Shown here in pieces: positions 46,792 through 56,493 of a stretch of 64,000 nucleotides of DNA. The translations under genes were made by a program, and so were the position numbers. The DNA comes from Undibacterium sp. 5I1 (lineage in GTDB: Bacteria > Pseudomonadota > Gammaproteobacteria > Burkholderiales > Burkholderiaceae_D): assembly GCF_034314085.1 (NCBI RefSeq), contig NZ_JAVIWI010000001.1:2418001-2482000 (forward strand), given 5' to 3'. Numbering within the stretch: the first letter of the stretch is position 1; each line of letters starts with the position of its first letter. A model generated the notes under the pieces. That model was given only the letters and a program-made list of their open reading frames with translations. It made no database searches and was not told where the DNA came from.

Positions 46792-48936
46792 ATGACTTCT
46801 CATTCTGTTTCCATAAAAAATCTGCGTTACACGCGCATCTATCTGGCATTGGCACATATTGGTTTCTGCGCCGCCTCACTACAAACGACGATGGCTATCG
46901 CAGCTGAAAATACTGACAATAGTGACAACGGCACAACCGCTCAAGTAGTAATCAAGGCAAATGTTGAAAAGAAAAAATTAAGCGACAGCGTCAGCAGCGG
47001 CGCATTGGGACGCCGTTCGGAGCTGGACACGCCCTTCTCGACCAAAGCCGTCAGCAGTGATGAAATCGAAGATCGGCTGGCAACCAGTGTCTCTGAAGTA
47101 TTTAAATATGACGCGTCAGTCACCGCGATCAGCCCACCTATCAGCACACATCCGGCCACCATACAAATGCGCGGCTTGCGGCTGGACGATCTGAACGGCT
47201 ACAAAATCGACGGCTTGGCGAATATCAATCGCGGTACCGAAATGCCGCTGGAGATGTTTGAAAGCGTTGAGGCGCTGAAGGGTTTATCCGGCTTTATGTA
47301 CGGCTTTGGTTCGCCAGGCGGCATTATTAACTATGTCAGCAAACGTCCGACCACCGAACGCAGCTTTAGTGCAACCCTGGGTTACCAGCAAGGTGGTGCA
47401 ATCAAGGAACAGTTTGATATCGGCGGTCACGCTGGTGTGAACAACGAATTCGGCTATCGCTTCAACTTATTACACGAAGATGGCGGCGTGGCTGCAGAAA
47501 GCGGCTCTATCAATCGCACTGCAGGCAGCGCGAATGTGGACTGACGCCTGACCAATGATCTGACCTTGTCATATGACACGATTTACCAGCGTCGCCGGAC
47601 TGTTGGCGGCACTGATGTGGTGATTTCACCGTTATTCGCTGTACCCTCGCCAATAGATGGCGGAAGTCGCTTAAATAGTGTCGGCGCGGCAAGCGATGTC
47701 GATTATTTAATTTCGACCACTGCTCTGGATTATCGTCTGGCGCCAAACTGGACTGCCAACGCCTCTTACCGTCTGTCGGACTCTACCCGTATCTACAAAA
47801 AAGATCAGTACTACATCACTAGCAACAGCGGCAATTACAGAGACCGGGTCACCTCAGAATTACACGGCTATCATTTTGATCAGGTGCAAGCCAGCATCAA
47901 CGGCAAGTTTGATACGGGCTTCCTGCAACACGATATAGTCGCCGGAATCATGTCGCAAAACCTGGTATCGACATCATCGGTAGTCACTCCAAAAACCTAT
48001 CTGGGCGTCGGCAATTTGTATTCCCCAACCATCCTTAACGTGGCCAGCGTCAACTACAGTGGCGGCAAGTACGAAGATGAGCATACCCGGCAAGAAGCAA
48101 GCTTCGCCAGCGACACCATCAAGTTCAGCGATGACTGGTCAGTACTTGCGGGTCTGCGCTATACACGATTTACTGACACCTCGTATAACACTAAGGGGAT
48201 CTTCACTGCCTACTATCCAGTAAGTAAAAGTACGCCAACAATCGCGGTCATGTATAAGCCAATGGCCAATACCACCATTTACGCTAGCTATGTTGAAGCG
48301 CTAGAGCAAGCAGCTAGCGCACCAACATCAGCAATCAACGCCAATCAAATCTTTTCGCCATTGCAAAGTAAGCAGACCGAAATCGGCATCAAAACCGAGC
48401 AAAAGGTATGGAATGCCAGCGCGTCTCTGTTTCGCATTGATCGCAACGCACAGTACTCAAATGCCGCAAATATTTTTGTAACGGATGGGCAGAACCGCTA
48501 TCAAGGTCTGGAATTTAATTCTGTGGTGCAAGCAGCTAAAAATCTATCGATAGAAGGCGGCATCATGCTGCTGGACGCGACTCTGCAAAATGCGGCACCT
48601 GGCTATAGTGGTAAGCTCGCTGTAGGAGCCCCACGCCGTCAGGCATCATTGCAGATGACATGGCGTCCAGAGGCACTGCCCGGTCTGGCGCTGCATGCAG
48701 GAACCCAGTATTTGGGTGAATTGCCGATGGACGCGGCTAATGTTAATACCTTACCAGCCTATGAATTGTTCGATGCAGGTTTAAATTACCGCACACGGAT
48801 TGGCAAACAATTTCTTAGCTTACGTGCGAATGTATCCAATATTGCCAATCGTAAATACTGGACTTACTATCAGGAGAACTATCTGAATGTCGGCGCACCA
48901 CGGACAGTCAGCCTGAGTGCCCGCGTAGACTTTTAA
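46792..48936 (+). pseudogene. TonB-dependent siderophore-type receptor interrupted by one in-frame TGA
   Basis: The frame encodes a signal segment, a plug domain (VSEVFKYDASVTAISPPIS, IQMRGLRLDDLNGYKIDGLA) and a 22-strand-type barrel ending in SLSARVDF with a terminal Phe. A TGA at 47,542-47,544 interrupts it after AGSANVD; the same frame resumes with RLTNDLTLSYD, exactly where the barrel pattern expects Trp, so TGG to TGA is likely. No other defect is visible, so it is recent or a sequencing error. The phytase-like gene follows after nine bases. Confidence 0.75.
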
Positions 48937-48945
48937 GCCAATAAT

Positions 48946-50508
48946 ATGATCATTAACTGTACTAAAGTAATCCTGTTATCCGCGCTTGCCCTCAACACGG
49001 CGAGCGCGCAGCCAGCGTATTACGGCACCAAAACACCCTACCAACCTCAGCAAGCCATTTCTAGTTATGAGGCCGCGCCACAGGGCTATCAGCCAGTTTA
49101 TACACAAATGCTGGCAAGACATGGCTCACGGGGTTTGACTGGGATGAAGGTCGACCTCGCCTTCTATAACCTATGGAAGTTAGCTGAAAAGGAGCAAGCG
49201 CTGACATCATTGGGAGCAGAACTGGGGCCAGATATTCAGCGAGTCATGGAAGCCAATGCCTCGCTGGGATATGGCGTCGCTGGCATCAGCAAGCCAGGCT
49301 ACGGCAATGAAACCCAGTTAGGTATCGCAGAACACACGCAACTGGCGCAACGCTTGCGCCAGCGTCTGCCAACGCTGTTCCAGAGTCTGGATTGTGCAAC
49401 ACCAGACAAAGCGCCACGCCAAATTGTGGTCGTTACGTCTGGCAAAGACCGCGCAGTGGATAGCGGTTATTTCTTTACCCAGTCTTTAATCGCGCAACAA
49501 GCGTGCCTCGCCTCCAGCGTGACCTATCCGGCGTCTCTTGCACCGGGTGCAGAACAAGATCATCGCAGCCGGCCAGCAGGTACAGACCGCTTCTTACTCT
49601 ACTTCCATAAACTGAGCCAAAAACAGGATCTGGTCAGCGATCCAGCCGATCCGCTATTTCCGACCTTTCAAGCAAGTCAGTCTTATCAGACCTATCTGGA
49701 TAGTAATGAGTTAAGTAAAGCAGAAGCCAGTATATTGGCGCAACCGCGTCTGGCCGTCGCCGCAAAGACGGTACTGCAACGTTTATTCACACCCGCCTTT
49801 ATTTCGGGGCTAAACCAGAATCGCTATCGCGCGAGCAACGAGGGCACGGTCACATACAAGAGTACTGATGGTAAATTTGTTAGCACGCTCAAAGGCGATG
49901 GCAATGAAGTAATCGCCTCAGCACTGGATGCCGCGCTGGCCTTGTATGACCTGTATGCTGCATCGGCCGATATGCCGGATGAGGCGCATACCAACTTCTC
50001 ACAATACATGCCCGCCGAGCAAGCCGCAGTCTTTGCCTCTGTACAAGATGCACTTACCTTCTACAGTAAAGGCCCTGGCTTTACCGGAGCCAAAGGAGTC
50101 ACCTGGCGGATGGCGCAAACGCTGCTCGATGACTTTTTCACTGAAGCCAAGCTCATCGCGGCGGGGAATTACGCACACGCAGCCAAACTAAGATTTGCCC
50201 ATGCCGAAACCATTATCCCGCTAGCATCCTTACTCGGTGTACCGGGCATGGCGACACCACAGCCAAAAAATCTTGCTTACGATTATTCCAATAACTTATG
50301 GCGTGGTGAACAGGTCGCGCCGATGGCCGCGAATATTCAATGGGATCTCTACAAAAATGATGCCGGAAAAGTATTAATCCGGATGCTGTACAACGAGAAG
50401 GAGACTGGTTTCAAACCATCTTGCGACAAAGCCCGTGTAGCCAAAGACAGCTATTTTTATGATTACCAGCGACTGGCAGACTGCTATCAGCAATCAATAG
50501 CGAAGTGA
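48946..50508 (+). CDS. Histidine acid phosphatase, phytase/MINPP-like
   Basis: A secreted phosphatase with a signal peptide (to ASA, about residue 21). The catalytic RHGSR motif is residues 58-62 (TQMLARHGSRGLTG), and the C-terminal proton-donor HAE lies in KLRFAHAETIIPL, as in MINPP-type phytases (others have HD). TSGKDRAVDSGYFF lies between. At 520 residues it fits the family. It lies nine bases after the TonB-dependent receptor gene and probably shares its transcript, suggesting joint use of phytate or another phosphorylated inositol or sugar; substrate is inferred. Confidence 0.85.
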   Translation: MIINCTKVILLSALALNTASAQPAYYGTKTPYQPQQAISSYEAAPQGYQPVYTQMLARHGSRGLTGMKVDLAFYNLWKLAEKEQALTSLGAELGPDIQRVMEANASLGYGVAGISKPGYGNETQLGIAEHTQLAQRLRQRLPTLFQSLDCATPDKAPRQIVVVTSGKDRAVDSGYFFTQSLIAQQACLASSVTYPASLAPGAEQDHRSRPAGTDRFLLYFHKLSQKQDLVSDPADPLFPTFQASQSYQTYLDSNELSKAEASILAQPRLAVAAKTVLQRLFTPAFISGLNQNRYRASNEGTVTYKSTDGKFVSTLKGDGNEVIASALDAALALYDLYAASADMPDEAHTNFSQYMPAEQAAVFASVQDALTFYSKGPGFTGAKGVTWRMAQTLLDDFFTEAKLIAAGNYAHAAKLRFAHAETIIPLASLLGVPGMATPQPKNLAYDYSNNLWRGEQVAPMAANIQWDLYKNDAGKVLIRMLYNEKETGFKPSCDKARVAKDSYFYDYQRLADCYQQSIAK

Positions 50509-50622
50509 AAAATTCTTAGTCGCTGATTGGGATTGATGGGATTTGGGGCGCGGAGATTTGGGGCGGAATTTTGGGCCGGTTTTTTAAAACTCTTATCCGA
50601 TAACAAGCAGTTGGTTTCTTGG

Positions 50623-50770
50623 GTCATTCCGGCATGGTCTTAGCCGGAATCCAGCGTCGTCATTTTGACGCCGCATTGACAACCCGCTGACACCGCACCC
50701 ACTACCTTTATGTTTGATATGTAAAGCGATCAACATCACTGGATTCTGGCTTAAAACCTGCCGGAATGAC
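50623..50770. repeat. 148-bp inverted-repeat element (REP/MITE-like)
   Basis: A 32-bp arm beginning GTCATTCCGGCATGG and ending CCGGAATCCAG is mirrored by CTGGATTCTGG to CCGGAATGAC at 50,739-50,770. The arms are imperfectly complementary and the middle is unrelated. It lies between convergent genes. Confidence 0.75.
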
Positions 50771-50872
50771 ACCGTCTGATTTGAGAATGCATGAGTCGCG
50801 TATGAGATGCGTATGCGCCTCGCCTCAACGCTCACTGAAGCAAAAAACTAGACTCATATTTAACATACTCCC

Positions 50873-50945
50873 CACCATTTTTCGTAAAACCGCCCTATTG
50901 TCCAGACAATCTATGGACAATATTAAATACTACCAGCGAGTATTT
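50873..50945 (+). repeat. Dispersed ~85-bp imperfect palindromic repeat, copy 3
   Basis: It starts ACATACTCCCCACC, has ATTGTCCA with TGGACAAT inside, and ends AGCGAGTATT. It sits in the same convergent gap as the 148-bp inverted-repeat element; the two are unrelated in sequence. Confidence 0.75.
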
Positions 50946-50996
50946 AATATTACGCTTACTGAAAACAAAACTTCAAGTCAGTAAATTAGCATCTAA

Positions 50997-52712
50997 CTAT
51001 TGCGCATCCCGAGCCGGCATCGTCTTAAAAACCACCTCATAACGAGCATCTAAAGCTGCTTGGGCTTTCCAATAATCGTAGTATTCAGGATAAGAAATGG
51101 GATGTAGGCGCTGCAAGGTTTGCATCGTACGTGCCGCTTGTTCTGGCTTACCGTTTAAGGTATATACTTCTGCCATTTTGCTCAACACATGCACGTATCC
51201 AAAACGATGGCTCAAGCGCTCCGCGAATGCGATTTCGGTATCCGACATACCCTCGCGCGCGACCATTTTAGTCAATTTAAAATAATCAAAAAACTGCGGG
51301 AATAAAGTAAACGCGGGCCGCTCACTTGGGCTGATATCCACTACATACCCCGATTGCTGCCAACGCAAAACCCGAAAACCTGTCGTCACCCGCTGATAAT
51401 CCCAGGTAATCAATGCCATGAATAAAAAAGCACCGCCAAGGATGACAGCAATCACACTTTTAGCAGGGCGCCCAAGCAATACGCCCTCAGAGGGCCAGCG
51501 CAGCTGATGCACCATACCCATCAATATGCCAACCGGTATCAGCACAAAGGCATACCAAAGCGGAAATTCAACCATGCTATGCACAAACACGGCGACAAAA
51601 AATAAACCCGCAAAACGGATCGGCACCGTCACCGCTTTGATAAAAAAGCATTGAACAGCCCACCAGGCCAAGCCTGAACATATCAATATCGTTGCAGGGA
51701 AACCTAATTCGGCGGCCAAATTTAAAATCAAATTATGTGAGTGCTCTGCATAAGTAGTCGATCCAAAATCCGCCGCAATCCTGACTTGTTCTGCACCAAA
51801 ACCAAACCAGCCAACGCCCAACCAGGGATGCTGAGTCGCCATATGCCAAGCCTGCTGCATCAACACCATACGCTCAGAACGACCACCAATATGCTCAGCA
51901 ACCGAGCCGCTAGCAAATCCAACATGCTGCCCCATGATAGGCAAACCAAAGACCAGCGCGGCATACAGCAATACCAGCACAGCTAAAAACCATCTGCTGA
52001 CAGAGTGACCATCCTGAGTTTTAAACATACAAACTAAGGCAAAAGCCGGAACAATCATCCAGCCTATGCGTGACTGCGTCAGCGCTAGCCCTATCAGTAA
52101 TACTAAAACCAATAAAACAGAAGCCCATTGATTGAAAAATCGTCGCTGATATAAGTACCAGACCGAAGCCAGAGAAAAACAGAATAGCAAAGCGAGTTGA
52201 TTTGGCTGCGCGACATTGGCGTAAGGTCGCATAAAAGGCTGTGATTCACGTGCGATAAACATCACAGCAGGCGTAGCATCAATCCCCGTAATCTGTACCA
52301 ATTGCATGATGACGGACAACAAACCTGCTAATAAGTGGGCGATCGCAAAGGACAAACAGATTAGCTCAACGTATTGTGTTTGAATCGCGAATGTCGCCCC
52401 AATAATAAATGCTACCGCGATTAATGCGATGTACAACAATGGGATTAAAGTATCGGGCAACGACGACGCTACATTTCCAGTGAGCTGTAAAAACACAAAT
52501 CCAATCAATAAGATTGGTATCAATAAAAGTTGAGGAAAACTTAATCGAGGTGTGGTCGCAATCAAAATGCCGACAGACAAAACTAACAGACCAAAGATAG
52601 TCAAAAAATCATGGTAGTAAGTTCTGTAAGGATGAACATGATGTGGATGGATATAAGATACCAGCAACAACAGAGCAAAAATTGCGAGTGAGAGTTTAGT
52701 GGTTATTTTCAA
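50997..52712 (-). CDS. pglL: PglL/TfpO-like O-oligosaccharyltransferase (Wzy_C family)
   Basis: A 571-residue inner-membrane protein with about 12 membrane helices, a Wzy_C core (TQSRIGWMIVPAFAL, GVGWFGFGAEQVRI, YAEHSHNLILNLAAELG with the conserved His) and a periplasmic C-terminal DUF3366-like part. In beta- and gammaproteobacteria such ligases next to type IV pilin genes move glycans onto pilin Ser/Thr. Here it follows three pilins and a TfpX/Z protein, supporting that role over O-antigen ligation. The start is a TTG without a strong ribosome-binding site. Confidence 0.82.
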   Translation of the reverse strand: MKITTKLSLAIFALLLLVSYIHPHHVHPYRTYYHDFLTIFGLLVLSVGILIATTPRLSFPQLLLIPILLIGFVFLQLTGNVASSLPDTLIPLLYIALIAVAFIIGATFAIQTQYVELICLSFAIAHLLAGLLSVIMQLVQITGIDATPAVMFIARESQPFMRPYANVAQPNQLALLFCFSLASVWYLYQRRFFNQWASVLLVLVLLIGLALTQSRIGWMIVPAFALVCMFKTQDGHSVSRWFLAVLVLLYAALVFGLPIMGQHVGFASGSVAEHIGGRSERMVLMQQAWHMATQHPWLGVGWFGFGAEQVRIAADFGSTTYAEHSHNLILNLAAELGFPATILICSGLAWWAVQCFFIKAVTVPIRFAGLFFVAVFVHSMVEFPLWYAFVLIPVGILMGMVHQLRWPSEGVLLGRPAKSVIAVILGGAFLFMALITWDYQRVTTGFRVLRWQQSGYVVDISPSERPAFTLFPQFFDYFKLTKMVAREGMSDTEIAFAERLSHRFGYVHVLSKMAEVYTLNGKPEQAARTMQTLQRLHPISYPEYYDYWKAQAALDARYEVVFKTMPARDAQ

Positions 52713-52995
52713 AGTAATTACTATTGGTAATGCAATTAAATAGAATTAACCGTTTAGGCTGAAACAAAATATTCCTTAAATATATCTTTCCTACACACTC
52801 TCAGAAAAAATCCCTTGGCGTTAGTCGAGTAGCGAAAAACATTAACGTCGCTATCAATGCAAGAATCATCTTTTGCAAGTAACAATTATTGTTCAGATAG
52901 CGGCATGCAATTCGAATTTTTTGCGCCTCTCCGCAGGATTGAGGAGGTGCGGACTAAATGGAATTTGTTAACATCTTTAATTGCCATTTAAATAA

Positions 52996-53757
52996 TTATA
53001 AAAAATCATCTATCGGAGCAAATCCTACAGGTTGAACGCTATTAACATCGATCAGAATGACCCAGCTCGCATTTTTTGAGATCAATGGCAAATAGCGAAG
53101 CTGTTGCCGCTTGACACCAGATTTAGCAACCGCCGCCTCTATTGTCTTGGACAACTTAGGATACTTGCTAAACAGGAGTTCAACAGGTTTGGATATTTTT
53201 ATAATCTGCTCATACGATTTATCATAAGAGTCCCAGAGAGATGGATGTAATCCAGCGTCAAAGCCATTCATTGCTTTTGAAATATCATTCACATTCTCAG
53301 CTAAATTTTTACTAGGACTCATGCCGATTAATATAGGTCCAGTTTTTGAAAGAGTCCTAAACTCGGGCTTCGCATTCGACAATTCTTTTTGGTCCACCTC
53401 AAAACTGGTTACAACCCGAAAATATTTTGACGTAAAAACGAGTGCTACTGGTCTTGCAGAAAAAATAGTCATGACACCATAACCCAAGCCCATCATTTGA
53501 ATGATTACAATAACAATCAAATCACGAGCCAAATGACGTTTATTTTTCTTCACATCAAAAACAACAAACGTAAGCAAGGGGCCTAATATGACATCAACCG
53601 ATATCAATATATACAGTAAGGATAAGCCCCCACATATTTCGCTGTATGGCCAAGGAAACCATAAAAATAAAACTATACCAGTCACTGCCGCCGCTATCAG
53701 TGCAGATAAAACCAAATGACATCCTGCGGATATAAACCGATATTTAAAATGTCTCAT
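52996..53757 (-). CDS. TfpX/TfpZ-type IV pilin accessory protein
   Basis: About 253 residues from the ATG giving MRHFKYRFISAGCHL; an upstream TTG adds six. Four hydrophobic segments in the first ~100 residues (LVLSALIAAAVTGIVLFLWF, LLYILISVDVILGPLLTFVV, VIVIIQMMGLGYGVMTIF) precede a soluble part. TfpX/TfpZ proteins are required for surface assembly of specific pilin alleles and lie directly after their pilA gene, as here. Confidence 0.82.
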   Translation of the reverse strand: MRHFKYRFISAGCHLVLSALIAAAVTGIVLFLWFPWPYSEICGGLSLLYILISVDVILGPLLTFVVFDVKKNKRHLARDLIVIVIIQMMGLGYGVMTIFSARPVALVFTSKYFRVVTSFEVDQKELSNAKPEFRTLSKTGPILIGMSPSKNLAENVNDISKAMNGFDAGLHPSLWDSYDKSYEQIIKISKPVELLFSKYPKLSKTIEAAVAKSGVKRQQLRYLPLISKNASWVILIDVNSVQPVGFAPIDDFL

Positions 53758-53830
53758 AAATCTTAAGTAATCCAACGAAAGTTACCATCTAGACAAAATT
53801 AATATTTAAATTAATACTTACTTTATTAGT

Positions 53831-53862
53831 CAAAAAAAAACACCAATAACGGTGTGTTTTTT
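53831..53862 (-). terminator. Terminator after the third pilin gene
   Basis: On the minus strand ACACC and GGTGT form a short stem with a long T-run. It lies between the last pilin and the accessory gene. Confidence 0.7.
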
Positions 53863-53957
53863 TAATTTCGACAATTTTGATTCTAGCATCCAAATAAATT
53901 GAAGGACAATCGGTAATTATTTTATACTTACTTTTGCATCTAAAAGCATGCCACAGA

Positions 53958-54404
53958 TTAGCATAACCCAGCAGCTATACAAGTACTACTAACATCTTTT
54001 GACCATTTTATCGATCCATTAGCTATAGCTGGAGTCAGTATAAAAGTCTCACTATTAAAACTTTTTGTCGTATTTGCAGTACCCGTTACTACCGGAATTA
54101 AGGACGAAATCACGACGGACGCAACAAAATTACCTTGTGCACCCGTATTGATAGGAGTAGCGCCTATTAATGCAGCGGTATCACAAGTGCCGGCCGCAAA
54201 TGCTGTTGCACCTGTAGATTGAAAACACACATCGACCATTTCTCTTATAGCAGCAGTTGCCAAAATGATCTCCGTAAATCTCGACCGCTTTTGATAGTTT
54301 TGATACGCCGGTAGCGCTAACGAAGCCAATATACCAATAATTGCAACGACAATCATTAATTCGACCAGAGTGAAACCGCGTTGAACATATCTAAAAAATT
54401 GCAT
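53958..54404 (-). CDS. pilA: Type IV pilin, third tandem copy
   Basis: A 148-residue prepilin with the leader ending RG before [18 protein letters not shown]; the +5 Glu is present. The leader differs from the other two (Arg before Gly). Two C-terminal cysteines enclose the expected disulfide loop ([11 protein letters not shown]). It is the most diverged of the three copies. No sigma-54 box is visible in front, so it may depend on read-through or on a weak own promoter. Confidence 0.9.
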   Translation of the reverse strand: MQFFRYVQRGFTLVELMIVVAIIGILASLALPAYQNYQKRSRFTEIILATAAIREMVDVCFQSTGATAFAAGTCDTAALIGATPINTGAQGNFVASVVISSLIPVVTGTANTTKSFNSETFILTPAIANGSIKWSKDVSSTCIAAGLC

Positions 54405-54543
54405 AATATTTTTACAAATCCATATTTCACGATTTTAACTATTAATATATTGCAAGGCGTAACGTATAAAAATTAGTTTAATGCTCACCACCAAACGTCC
54501 AAGTCCACAACCAATCGGTATTAGTTAATTTAACCGACAACCT

Positions 54544-54984
54544 TTAACATAATCCTGCTGTTACACAACTACCACTTTTTGCCCAAGTCTGCGATCCGTT
54601 AGCCACTGCCGGCGTCAAAATAAACGTTTCACTGTTTAAACTTTTTGCCGTGTTTGCAGTACCTTTAACCACTGAGGTCGCAGCAGTAATCGTGACCGAT
54701 GATACGAAATTTCCCTGAGCTCCAGTATTATTTGTCGTCGCACCGACAAGCGCTGCTGTGTCGCAAACGCCAGCACCTAGAGCTGCAGAACCACTAACTT
54801 GAAAACAAATGTCAACCATATCTTTCACCGCACCTGTCGCTAAAACGACTTCAGTGAATCTGGATTTCTTAAGATATGTTTGGTAAGAAGGTAATGCTAT
54901 GGAGGCTAAGATACCAATAATTGCAACAACGATCATCAGTTCAATTAGTGTAAAGCCGGCTTGAATAGATTTTTGGAATTTCAT
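54544..54984 (-). CDS. pilA: Type IV pilin, second tandem copy
   Basis: A 146-residue prepilin with the leader ending AG before [18 protein letters not shown]. It shares most of its length with the first copy, including [20 protein letters not shown] and the cysteine pair SCVTAGLC. Differences cluster in the middle and C-terminal parts. It lies about 100 bases after the first copy, with a hairpin in the gap. Confidence 0.92.
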   Translation of the reverse strand: MKFQKSIQAGFTLIELMIVVAIIGILASIALPSYQTYLKKSRFTEVVLATGAVKDMVDICFQVSGSAALGAGVCDTAALVGATTNNTGAQGNFVSSVTITAATSVVKGTANTAKSLNSETFILTPAVANGSQTWAKSGSCVTAGLC

Positions 54985-55023
54985 ATAATTCCCATCTATG
55001 AATTTTCGTCAATATTTTTATAT

Positions 55024-55072
55024 TTGGATGAAATTAAAATGGCGTGAATCATAGTCGATGCTCCACGCCAAT
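55024..55072 (-). terminator. Hairpin between pilin copies 1 and 2
   Basis: On the minus strand GGCGTG and CACGCC enclose about 19 bases and are followed by ATTTTAAT. This may attenuate transcription into the second pilin; the T-run is weak. Confidence 0.5.
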
Positions 55073-55087
55073 CTCTACAATCTATTA

Positions 55088-55537
55088 TTAGCAAATACCA
55101 GCAGCTACGCAAGTACCACTCTTTGCCCAAGTCAATGAAGCATTTGCTACTGTTGGCGTTAAAATAAATGTTTCACTATTCAAACTTTTTATCGTGTTTG
55201 CTGTACCTGTTACTACAGAAGTAGATCCAGTAATACCGACAGAAGCAACAAAATTACCTTGAGCGCCTGTGTTATTAGCAGTAGCGCCGATTAAAGCTGC
55301 AGTATCGCAAACACCAGCACCTAAAGCAGTTGCACCTGTTGTTTGGAAACAGATATCAACCATATCTTTAACAGCACCAGTTGCGAGAACAACTTCAGTG
55401 AATCTCGATTTTTTCAGGTAAGTTTGATAAGCTGGTAGTGCGATTGCAGCCAAAATACCAATAATTGCTACAACAATCATCAATTCGATCAAAGTAAAAC
55501 CAGCTTGCGCGCGTTGTGTCATTTTTGTGGATTTCAT
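55088..55537 (-). CDS. pilA: Type IV pilin, first tandem copy (probable major pilin)
   Basis: A 149-residue prepilin with leader [13 protein letters not shown] followed by [18 protein letters not shown]; the +5 Glu is present. It is the only copy with a clear sigma-54 promoter (55,598-55,612) and a strong AGGAG ribosome-binding site, so it is the best candidate for the major pilin. The C-terminal pair [10 protein letters not shown] forms the disulfide loop. Confidence 0.94.
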   Translation of the reverse strand: MKSTKMTQRAQAGFTLIELMIVVAIIGILAAIALPAYQTYLKKSRFTEVVLATGAVKDMVDICFQTTGATALGAGVCDTAALIGATANNTGAQGNFVASVGITGSTSVVTGTANTIKSLNSETFILTPTVANASLTWAKSGTCVAAGIC

Positions 55538-55597
55538 TTTAAAACTCCTAGTTTAAAAAAATAAATTAATTTGTTCTGTCTTACATAAGCTGAATTA

Positions 55598-55612
55598 GCA
55601 AACCCTGTGCCA
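55598..55612 (-). promoter_or_regulatory. Sigma-54 promoter of the first pilin gene
   Basis: The minus strand reads TGGCAC, five bases, TTGC, a perfect -24/-12 element, with transcription expected from about 55,586 and a leader of about 49 bases to the ATG. Sigma-54 with PilR-type activators is the standard control of pilA. Confidence 0.9.
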
Positions 55613-55716
55613 CCCCTATATTATTTACTTTTTAAAAATAAACTGACAAAAAAAGTGTATGAGAAAATCAAAATATGACGAATTTTGTCAGGCAAAACAA
55701 CTAGTTCAAATTTATG

Positions 55717-56340
55717 TCATTTATTTTTTGATGTAATTACAAAAATAAGCTTTGTTCCTGACATATCAATCACATCTCCGTCAGCCAATTTTTGTGGCTG
55801 CTTGTCAATTATTTTATTGTTTAGTTTGGGACTTGAGGCGCCATCGACGTGTGCAACATAAAAAGATTGTTCTTGTTGAGTAATTGCAATGACCTGGACA
55901 GTTGGGCTACCGATAGTCGTAACTGGTTTATTCAGAACCAACTCTCGACCAGCGTTAGCACCATTTTGTACTTGAATACGTGCGGATACCGTGGATACGC
56001 TCAGGGAGGACGGTTTTATTTTGAGTGCTGCGTCCGGCAAGTCATAATTTTCTGAATCATTTTGATATCGAACCTTATATTTACCAATATCAATAATGTC
56101 GTCGTTTTGTAAAAGGTGCTTCTTAATTGGCTGTCCGTTGACCAAAGTGCCATTGGTACTTCCTAAATCCAAAACAAAAGACCCTGTGCTAGTGGTGTCA
56201 ATCGCCGCATGCTGACCGCTGACGGTCAAATGATCAATCACAACGTCATTACCCGGACGTCGTCCCACCGTTATGCGTGATTTTAGGATTGACAGTTCTT
56301 GCTGGACCAGTCCGTTGAAAGTAACGACGATTTTCGCCAT
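55717..56340 (-). CDS. FHA-domain protein with two FHA-like regions
   Basis: About 207 residues from the ATG giving MAKIVVTFNGLVQQ; an upstream in-frame start adds seven. Residues 1-90 form an FHA domain with GRRPGNDVVID, TVSGQHAAID and LGSTNGTLVNG, which bind phosphothreonine. The second half (ELVLNKPVTTIGSPT to the end) is a degenerate second FHA domain. It lies between the pilins and a PP2C phosphatase gene, so it may read phosphorylation that the phosphatase removes. No Ser/Thr kinase is in the window. Confidence 0.85.
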   Translation of the reverse strand: MAKIVVTFNGLVQQELSILKSRITVGRRPGNDVVIDHLTVSGQHAAIDTTSTGSFVLDLGSTNGTLVNGQPIKKHLLQNDDIIDIGKYKVRYQNDSENYDLPDAALKIKPSSLSVSTVSARIQVQNGANAGRELVLNKPVTTIGSPTVQVIAITQQEQSFYVAHVDGASSPKLNNKIIDKQPQKLADGDVIDMSGTKLIFVITSKNK

Positions 56341-56376
56341 AGTGCTCTCTATAAAAAACAAAATCTAACTATTTGG

Positions 56377-56480
56377 ACTTACGCACAATTGTCCCCGCAA
56401 GGCTTAGCGAGGAGAGTCGTACTATAGTATGCCGTGTATAAATGGTATCTGCATCGCGGCTGGAGCATTTTTGCGTAAGT
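56377..56480. repeat. 104-bp element with inverted ACTTACGCA ends (MITE-like)
   Basis: ACTTACGCA at 56,377-56,385 is mirrored by TGCGTAAGT at 56,472-56,480, with further partial match just inside. It fills the gap between the FHA and phosphatase genes. No transposase frame fits inside. Confidence 0.6.
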
Positions 56481-56493
56481 TCTTTCTATAAAA

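Noticed and set aside
40050..47544. TGA read as Trp or selenocysteine in two genes
   Set aside because: Many clear genes here end in TGA, no SECIS-like hairpin was seen, and each case is a single stop, so nonsense change or base error is simpler.
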